Translations under genes and position numbers: made by a program | Part shown: positions 24,467 to 28,452 of the stretch, one piece after another | Position numbering within the stretch: the first letter of the stretch is position 1 | Layout: each line of letters opens with the position of its first letter | Assembly: GCA_045123995.1 (NCBI GenBank) | Contig: JBGVKY010000027.1 | Location: 1 to 28,452 of the forward strand | Length of the DNA stretch: 28,452 nucleotides | Direction: 5' to 3' | Origin: HGM11501 sp045123995 | GTDB lineage: Bacteria > Bacillota > Clostridia > CAKSNL01 > HGM11501 | The notes under the pieces: generated by a model | The model's database searches: none | What the model saw: the letters and a program-made list of their open reading frames with translations, nothing else | Told to the model about the DNA's origin: nothing

Positions 24467-25396
24467 TCAAATTTTTTCAGCTATTCTTAATTTCGCACTT
24501 TTGGCACGAGAGTTGATTTCAAGTTCCTTTTCTCCGGGCAATATGGGTTTTTTAGTTATTATCTTCACTGAAGGCTTCTTTCCGCATACACATATAGGAA
24601 AGCTTGGAGGGCAAGTACAGCCTTTTGCCAGAGTCTGAAAAGCCTGCTTTACAATTCTGTCTTCTAAACTGTGGAATGTGATAATCCCGAGTCTCCCGCC
24701 TTTTTTCAAAAGAGAAACCGCCTTTTCTATTGCCTCATTCACAGAATCAAGTTCTCCGTTTACTTCAATTCTTATGGCCTGAAAAGTTCTTTTTGCAGGA
24801 TGACCTCCTTTTTCCCTTGCTCCCTGAGGGACCGCAGCCTTTATAATATCCACCAGTTCAAAGGTAGTATTAACAGGTCTTTTTTTAACTATAAACTCGG
24901 CAATTCTTTTTGCCCAGCGTTCTTCTCCATATGTCCCGATTATTCTCGTCAATTCTTCTTCGGAATAACCGTTTACCACATCGTAAGCGGAAAAATCGCT
25001 TTCTGTATTCATTCTCATATCAAGGGGCGCATCGTGCATATAGGAAAATCCGCGTTCTGCATCGTCTATCTGGGGGCTTGAAACTCCCAGATCTGCCATT
25101 ATCCCGTCAAAAAGCTCAATGCCGTTTTCCTCTGCCGCTATATCTATTTCCTTGAAGTCTCCATGATGAAGATGTACTCTTTCCGAAAACTCCTCTAATC
25201 TTTCTTTCGCCACCGAAAGAGCCAGAGGGTCTTTATCTATTCCTACAAGCACTGCTCCTTTAGTTTTTTCCAAAAGAGCCTTACTGTGTCCGGCACCTCC
25301 CAATGTCATATCGCAATAGATGCCGTTTTTGTCGGTTATAATTCCATCGGTAAGCTCATCCTTTAATACCGAAATGTGAAAAAACTCAATAGCCAT
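24467..25396 (-). CDS. rsmH: 16S rRNA (cytosine-1402-N4)-methyltransferase
   Basis: Methylates C1402 in the ribosomal P-site region using S-adenosylmethionine; formerly mraW. In 309 residues the family start FHISVLKDEL, the SAM-binding TLGGAGHSKALL (31-42), GIDKDPLAL (52-60), MADLGVSSPQIDDAERGFSY, GGRLGIITFHSLEDRIVK and CTCPPSFPICVCGKKP are all present. Its start lies inside the 3' end of mraZ (11-base overlap), with AAAAGGC as its signal, the usual coupled arrangement. Confidence 0.97.
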   Translation of the reverse strand: MAIEFFHISVLKDELTDGIITDKNGIYCDMTLGGAGHSKALLEKTKGAVLVGIDKDPLALSVAKERLEEFSERVHLHHGDFKEIDIAAEENGIELFDGIMADLGVSSPQIDDAERGFSYMHDAPLDMRMNTESDFSAYDVVNGYSEEELTRIIGTYGEERWAKRIAEFIVKKRPVNTTFELVDIIKAAVPQGAREKGGHPAKRTFQAIRIEVNGELDSVNEAIEKAVSLLKKGGRLGIITFHSLEDRIVKQAFQTLAKGCTCPPSFPICVCGKKPSVKIITKKPILPGEKELEINSRAKSAKLRIAEKI

Positions 25397-25841
25397 TGTT
25401 TGCCTTTTCCACTTCCTCGGCTGAAGTTACCATGGTGTTCTCTTCGTCGTTTATATACTTACGCCATGCTTCCTTATCCCAGATTTCCACCTTGTTAACA
25501 GAACCGATAATGCTTACCTCTTTATCTATACCCGCATATTCACGGAGAAGCGGAGGAATGAGCATTCTTCCCTGCTTATCAATATTTATATCCACACCGC
25601 CTGATGAAAGATTACGGTTTAATCTTCTGTGATGTCCGTTGGTTTCATGTTCGAGATTTTTCATCATCTTCTCAAGGCACTCTTCCCAACCCTTGTCATC
25701 GTATATGGAAAGGCAGTTGTCATATCCTCTTGTTATATGGCAATGGTCTCCCAAAAGCTCTCTGAATTTAGCAGGAAGTATAACTCTGCCCTTTTCATCC
25801 AACGAGTGCTCATATTCGCCGTAAAAAATAACTTTATCCAT
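25386..25841 (-). CDS. mraZ: Transcriptional regulator MraZ
   Basis: The 151-residue regulator that opens the dcw cluster. Two AbrB/SpoVT-like half-domains are visible: EHSLDEKGRVILPAKFREL (11-29) and DINIDKQGRMLIPPLLRE (about 84-101). MraZ forms ring oligomers and in other bacteria represses its own operon by binding repeated GTGG-type boxes upstream; such repeats occur here (25865-25894). The ATG at 25841 follows AAAGGAGG by eight bases. The stop overlaps the rsmH start. Confidence 0.95.
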   Translation of the reverse strand: MDKVIFYGEYEHSLDEKGRVILPAKFRELLGDHCHITRGYDNCLSIYDDKGWEECLEKMMKNLEHETNGHHRRLNRNLSSGGVDINIDKQGRMLIPPLLREYAGIDKEVSIIGSVNKVEIWDKEAWRKYINDEENTMVTSAEEVEKANNGY

Positions 25842-25864
25842 ACTACCTGCCTCCTTTCTTTGAG

Positions 25865-25894
25865 TTTTCCACCACTTTTTCCCACATTTCCACC
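25865..25894 (-). promoter_or_regulatory. Putative MraZ-binding repeats in the mraZ leader
   Basis: On the minus strand GGTGGAAA, TGTGGGAAA and AGTGGTGGAAAA follow one another with GTGG cores about 8 to 10 bases apart, between the -10 and the ribosome binding site. A further AAAAGTGG lies in the promoter spacer. The placement and repeat spacing fit the known MraZ autoregulatory boxes. Confidence 0.55.
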
Positions 25895-25916
25895 ATCAAC
25901 TTACTACTATGTCACT

Positions 25917-25945
25917 ATTATAAACCACTTTTCACAAAATTTCAA
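25917..25945 (-). promoter_or_regulatory. Promoter of the mraZ/dcw operon
   Basis: On the minus strand TTGAAA (25940-25945), 17 bases, TATAAT (25917-25922). It is about 80 bases before the mraZ start and is probably the main promoter of the roughly 11-kb cluster. Confidence 0.65.
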
Positions 25946-25974
25946 TAGTTTTTTTCATTTTTTTCAAAATTTTT

Positions 25975-26003
25975 TTGACTTTTTTTATTAAGGCTTCTAT
26001 AAT
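25975..26003 (+). promoter_or_regulatory. Promoter of the VanZ-like gene
   Basis: TTGACT (25975-25980), 17 bases, TATAAT (25998-26003). It is divergent from the mraZ promoter, with the two -35 elements only 29 bases apart. Confidence 0.7.
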
Positions 26004-26036
26004 TATAGTAAGAACTCTTAATCTGAGGAGATTTTT

Positions 26037-26525
26037 ATGAAAAGAACAACCCTTTACAAGGCTATTTCCCTCATTTTAGCCCTTCTACTTATGTTTATGA
26101 TTTTTTCCCTTTCAGCTGAGAATGCTAAGGTTTCCACCGGCACAAGCCGTTCGGTTACATCGAAGATTCTTTTGTTCTTTTACGATGGCTTTGAGTATCT
26201 CACAAAATCTCAGCAGACAAGGCTTATATCAACGGTGGATAAAACCGTAAGAACTCTCGCCCACTTCACGGAATATGCCCTTTTATCCTTCCTCTTTTTA
26301 ATTAACATATCTTTTTATAAGTTTACCAAAATAAAAAAAGCACTCCTTTCTTTATCAGGATGCTTTATTTTCTCAGTATTTGATGAAATCCACCAGTATT
26401 TTGTGCCGGGAAGAAGCTTTCAGGTTAAAGATTTGTTTTTTGATTTTTTAGGAGCTCTTGCGGGGCTTTTGGTTTTTCATTTGATTTCAATTTTTTTCTC
26501 AAAAAGAAAAAAGCGGAGACGTTAA
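26037..26525 (+). CDS. VanZ-like membrane protein
   Basis: A 162-residue protein with four hydrophobic helices and the VanZ-family signatures: FSLSAENAKVS in the loop after helix 1, RTLAHFTEYALLSFL leading helix 2, and DEIHQYFVPGRSFQVKDLFFDFLGALAG before the last helix. VanZ confers low-level teicoplanin resistance in enterococci, but the wider family is common in Firmicutes with no proven role, so no resistance should be assumed here. GAGGAG precedes the ATG. It has its own promoter and probably the terminator at 26603-26668. Its location next to the cell-wall cluster is suggestive only. Confidence 0.85.
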   Translation: MKRTTLYKAISLILALLLMFMIFSLSAENAKVSTGTSRSVTSKILLFFYDGFEYLTKSQQTRLISTVDKTVRTLAHFTEYALLSFLFLINISFYKFTKIKKALLSLSGCFIFSVFDEIHQYFVPGRSFQVKDLFFDFLGALAGLLVFHLISIFFSKRKKRRR

Positions 26526-26602
26526 ATGCCGATGTCTGCCGGAATCAAATCGTATGAAATCCACAATTCAGGTTGCAAATATTCTTCTTTAAGATAATAC
26601 AC

Positions 26603-26668
26603 AAAAAGCCGACATACAAACGGCGGTACTCCTTAGGGAGAAGTGCCACCGAAGTATGTCGGCTTTTT
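26603..26668. terminator. Large branched-looking bidirectional terminator hairpin
   Basis: AAAAAGCCGACATAC (26603-26617) pairs perfectly with GTATGTCGGCTTTTT (26654-26668). The 36-base interior folds again imperfectly around TTAG (CGG.GG.ACT / AGT.CC.CCG). Both strands end in a T-run. It can stop the VanZ-like transcript from the left and minus-strand transcription from the right. The interior is longer than a normal terminator loop. Confidence 0.7.
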
Positions 26669-26673
26669 TATTA

Positions 26674-26826
26674 TTAAGGAAAAAATGAAATATAAAACGT
26701 ATTATGAGTGTTTACCTGTTTTAGTACATTAACGACAGATTCAATTTTGTAATTTTTTATTATGGTATTAATTCCGAAATCAGGATAATATGGAAATGAA
26801 TCTAACAAAGAATTCCAAGGATGCAT
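26674..26826 (-). CDS. Short ORF, possible 3' remnant of a disrupted gene
   Basis: A 50-residue frame starting MHPWNSLLDSFPYYPDFGIN and ending just before the large terminator. The frame stays open upstream into repeat copy 1 (to 26874). The composition is protein-like, but there is no ribosome binding site and I recognise no family. It may be the tail of a gene truncated when the repeats arrived, for example an old effector or immunity gene, or it may be chance. Confidence 0.25.
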   Translation of the reverse strand: MHPWNSLLDSFPYYPDFGINTIIKNYKIESVVNVLKQVNTHNTFYISFFP

Positions 26827-26839
26827 TTTTCTGAAACAT

Positions 26840-26997
26840 AAATGGGACGGTTCTGTCGTGCGACAGCTGAACACAGGAGAACCGTCCCCTTGTGTTTAAA
26901 TGGGACGGTTCTGTCGTGCGACAGCTGAACACAGGAGAACCGTCCCCTTGTGTTTACTTGCGACAGCTGAACACAGGAGAACCGTCCCCTTGTGTTT
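26840..26997. repeat. 58-bp tandem palindromic repeat, 2.7 copies
   Basis: Copy 1 spans 26840-26897 and copy 2 26898-26955, identical; copy 3 (26956-26997) lacks its first arm but is otherwise identical from TGCGACAG on. Each full unit has outer arms GGGACGGTTCT and AGAACCGTCCC and, nested within, the perfect hairpin CTGTCG-TG-CGACAG. A second pairing is possible between AACACAGG and CCTTGTGTT. A partial echo (ACTTGTGTTTT) follows at 26998. The form recalls REP-like palindromes of Firmicutes that are mobilised by IS200/Y1-type (RAYT) transposases; no transposase is present in the window. Confidence 0.85.
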
Positions 26998-27006
26998 ACT
27001 TGTGTT

Positions 27007-27420
27007 TTACTGCTTCAATCTATTATGCTTTTTTACTTTTATAAAACGGACAAGCAAGGCTATTCCCCAAGCAAGAAAAAGCAATATGTAGTTATATACA
27101 AAAAAACATTTCAAGATAAAAATTCCTACGTTGTCTACCTGTCCCACGGCAAAGTAAAGCAATGCTTCAAATCCCCAACACATGCTTAAGCCTGAAATAG
27201 AAAAAACAAAAGCATTTTTAAGGGAATTTTTGAAATAACGGTAATTTATAAAAAAATAATACAGTCCGCTCACAAAAAACAATATGTTCCCTATCTCCAT
27301 AACTCCGGTAAACATCCATCCGAACATTTTTTCTGCAGCATAAGGCAGCACATTATGAAAATGAGAAAGACATGTAATCAAAGGGATAAAAAACAATAAC
27401 AAATATGTCTTTTTATTCAT
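27007..27420 (-). CDS. Four-helix membrane protein, candidate immunity protein
   Basis: A 137-residue polytopic protein with hydrophobic segments at about 5-20, 38-58, 67-85 and 100-130 and a basic C-terminal tail (RFIKVKKHNRLKQ). I do not recognise a named family. Its ATG lies one base after the stop of the large upstream gene, and its ribosome binding site AAAGGAG is embedded in that gene's last codons, so translation is coupled. The order (large gene with a hydrolase-like C-terminus, then a small membrane protein) is that of toxin and immunity pairs. That role is inference. The tandem repeat begins ten bases after its stop. Confidence 0.65.
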   Translation of the reverse strand: MNKKTYLLLFFIPLITCLSHFHNVLPYAAEKMFGWMFTGVMEIGNILFFVSGLYYFFINYRYFKNSLKNAFVFSISGLSMCWGFEALLYFAVGQVDNVGIFILKCFFVYNYILLFLAWGIALLVRFIKVKKHNRLKQ

Positions 27421-27421
27421 T

Positions 27422-28452
27422 TTAATCTCCTTTCACCATATCTCTGAAAAAATCTATTACGCTTTCTACATCATAAGTCGTGTTTGGTCTTATAAGACTA
27501 AGTATATTTATTCCTCCTTCCTTGAAAATTTCTGTAACTACCTGATCACAATTGTTTGTTAAAACATTATATTCACCCATTGATTCAGTCATTTCAATCG
27601 CCTTACTGAACATTTTATATCCATCTTCTGCCGAGATATTATAATCCGTTTTTCTTCCGTACTTTTCTTTAAGCAAATTTCCGGCATTAGATATAACAAA
27701 AACTTCCTTTCCTTTTATGAGTTCTCCCACCCCAGATGAACTATATATTCCTATATTCATCCTTGGCGGTCCATCAAAAATATCACCAGTAGCTGCTCCA
27801 TAGCTAAATAGCGCTCCTTCTCCCTGCTTGTTAACTAGCAATATTGCAGCATGACCCTGTCTCCAAGCCCCTCCTTCATCATTTAAATAATATGCTCGCT
27901 CAATAGTAGTGTCATCAAAAATTCTTAAATTTATTGACATAGCAGATAAATTTCTCTTATTTTCATCTGTTGCCGCTCCACAAGCCTCATCAAAAACTGT
28001 CAGCAATTTATACTTTGCTGAATCCTCACCATAGTTATCTGCATCGGGGTCTTCACTCCATTCTCCCTTTGCATTGTAGCCCGGCTTTATTATGCCTGAT
28101 TCTTTTATTTCGCTTGCCTCGGGGTTTAAGCCTCCTGCCCCGGAATTCATAAAATATAAATCCTCAGTTTCAGGTGCTTTGGCAGAAAACATATAATCTT
28201 CTTTTTCGCCGTCATACAAGTAGTTGTCAGACTCATTATTCTTTGGATATGGTTTGAAATCGTCCCACGGAAAAGCGGGATTATTACCCTCGTTTTTTAT
28301 GCCTTTAATATCTCCCGGTATTTCCCACGGAGAATTTCTCTTATATTCCGGAATATAAGAAACCTCAGCATTTGCTCCGTCATAGGTTTTATTTCTTTTA
28401 GTTTTTTCTTCCTCAAACCAAAAATTGTCATCCTTTTTCTTTCTGCCTGCCA
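27422..28452 (-). CDS. Large protein, 5' end off the window; permuted papain-like C-terminus
   Basis: The frame is open from the stop at 27422 to the right edge, giving at least 343 C-terminal residues. The TTG at 28219 is an internal codon, not a start. The visible N-terminal 115 residues are charged, proline- and asparagine-rich and low in hydrophobics, like a linker. The last 190 contain GHAAILLVN (His codon 27851-27853), then VLTNNCDQVV (Cys codon 27548-27550), and end GGINILSLIRPNTTYDV. The His-before-Cys order and the NNC context resemble permuted NlpC/P60-like (LRAT/YiiX-type) domains and the C-terminal domains of some Rhs-type polymorphic toxins. The identity of the full protein cannot be determined from this part. 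Confidence 0.6.
   Translation of the reverse strand, partial: AGRKKKDDNFWFEEEKTKRNKTYDGANAEVSYIPEYKRNSPWEIPGDIKGIKNEGNNPAFPWDDFKPYPKNNESDNYLYDGEKEDYMFSAKAPETEDLYFMNSGAGGLNPEASEIKESGIIKPGYNAKGEWSEDPDADNYGEDSAKYKLLTVFDEACGAATDENKRNLSAMSINLRIFDDTTIERAYYLNDEGGAWRQGHAAILLVNKQGEGALFSYGAATGDIFDGPPRMNIGIYSSSGVGELIKGKEVFVISNAGNLLKEKYGRKTDYNISAEDGYKMFSKAIEMTESMGEYNVLTNNCDQVVTEIFKEGGINILSLIRPNTTYDVESVIDFFRDMVKGD

Larger units (their letters stand above)
26526..26839. other. Intergenic stretch with a large hairpin and an ORF remnant
   Basis: It contains the large hairpin terminator (26603-26668) and, read on the minus strand, a short open frame (26674-26826) that runs up to the tandem repeat. The 77 bases right after the VanZ-like gene hold nothing recognisable. 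Confidence 0.5.

Noticed and set aside
26037..26525. Glycopeptide resistance determinant
   Set aside because: Only a VanZ-like protein is present, without vanHAX or a vanRS regulator; the family is widespread in susceptible Firmicutes.
26840..26997. A CRISPR array
   Set aside because: The repeats are directly tandem without variable spacers and no cas genes are present.
26900..27091. A plus-strand ORF with the repeated peptide ATAEHRRTVPLCLL
   Set aside because: The repeated peptide is only the translation of the 58-bp tandem repeat, and the frame lies antisense to the membrane-protein gene.

Overview
The window is AT-rich DNA from a low-GC Gram-positive bacterium, most likely a member of the Clostridia. 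Four things support this. Promoters are sigma-A type (TTGAca, 17 bp, TATAAT) with strong AGGAGG ribosome binding sites and frequent TTG/GTG starts. A complete-order mraZ-rsmH-ftsL-pbp-murE-mraY-ftsW-murG-murA-ftsQ-ftsZ division/cell-wall (dcw) cluster is present. recA carries Gram-positive LexA (DinR/Cheo) boxes. MurE carries the DNPR motif typical of meso-diaminopimelate enzymes. No species can be named from the sequence alone.

Layout, left to right. Positions 1-124 hold the promoter and ribosome binding site of a minus-strand gene lying off the left edge. A lone exported/membrane-anchored protein of unknown function follows (397-1407, minus). asnA and a metal-dependent amidohydrolase form a plus-strand operon (1748-3633) ending in a bidirectional terminator. 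Facing it is a minus-strand operon (5411 to 3675): an endonuclease/exonuclease/phosphatase-fold protein, an SGNH acetylesterase and a small TM2 protein whose frame is broken at a run of six G. A 586-base intergenic region with a cluster of four DnaA-box-like sites separates it from a plus-strand series: a ZIP metal transporter, a cysteine desulfurase and ThiI (sulfur delivery to tRNA), CinA and an alpha/beta-hydrolase esterase (5998-11166). The last of these overlaps tail-to-tail with a minus-strand P-loop ATPase of the PRK06851 type whose first P-loop is degenerate. recA (12392-13471) is divergent from that ATPase and carries two LexA boxes.

From 25841 down to 13582 the dcw cluster runs on the minus strand and converges on recA; two back-to-back hairpins separate recA from ftsZ. 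The cluster supplies peptidoglycan precursor steps (MurA, MurE, MraY, MurG), septal synthesis (FtsW plus a PASTA-bearing class B PBP), the divisome bridge (FtsL, FtsQ) and the Z ring (FtsZ, with its own promoter). murF, murD, murC, murB and ftsA are absent from this block and must lie elsewhere. mraZ is preceded by repeated GTGG motifs that look like MraZ autoregulatory sites. A VanZ-like membrane protein is divergent from mraZ.

The right end looks like accessory DNA. A long terminator hairpin is followed by a short ORF remnant and then by a 58-bp unit tandemly repeated 2.7 times, each full copy a nested palindrome. Next is a four-helix membrane protein translationally coupled to the 3' end of a large gene that runs off the right edge. 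The C-terminus of that large gene has a His...Asn-Cys arrangement recalling permuted NlpC/P60 (papain-like) domains. A polymorphic toxin with its membrane immunity protein is the most interesting reading of this pair, but it is inference.
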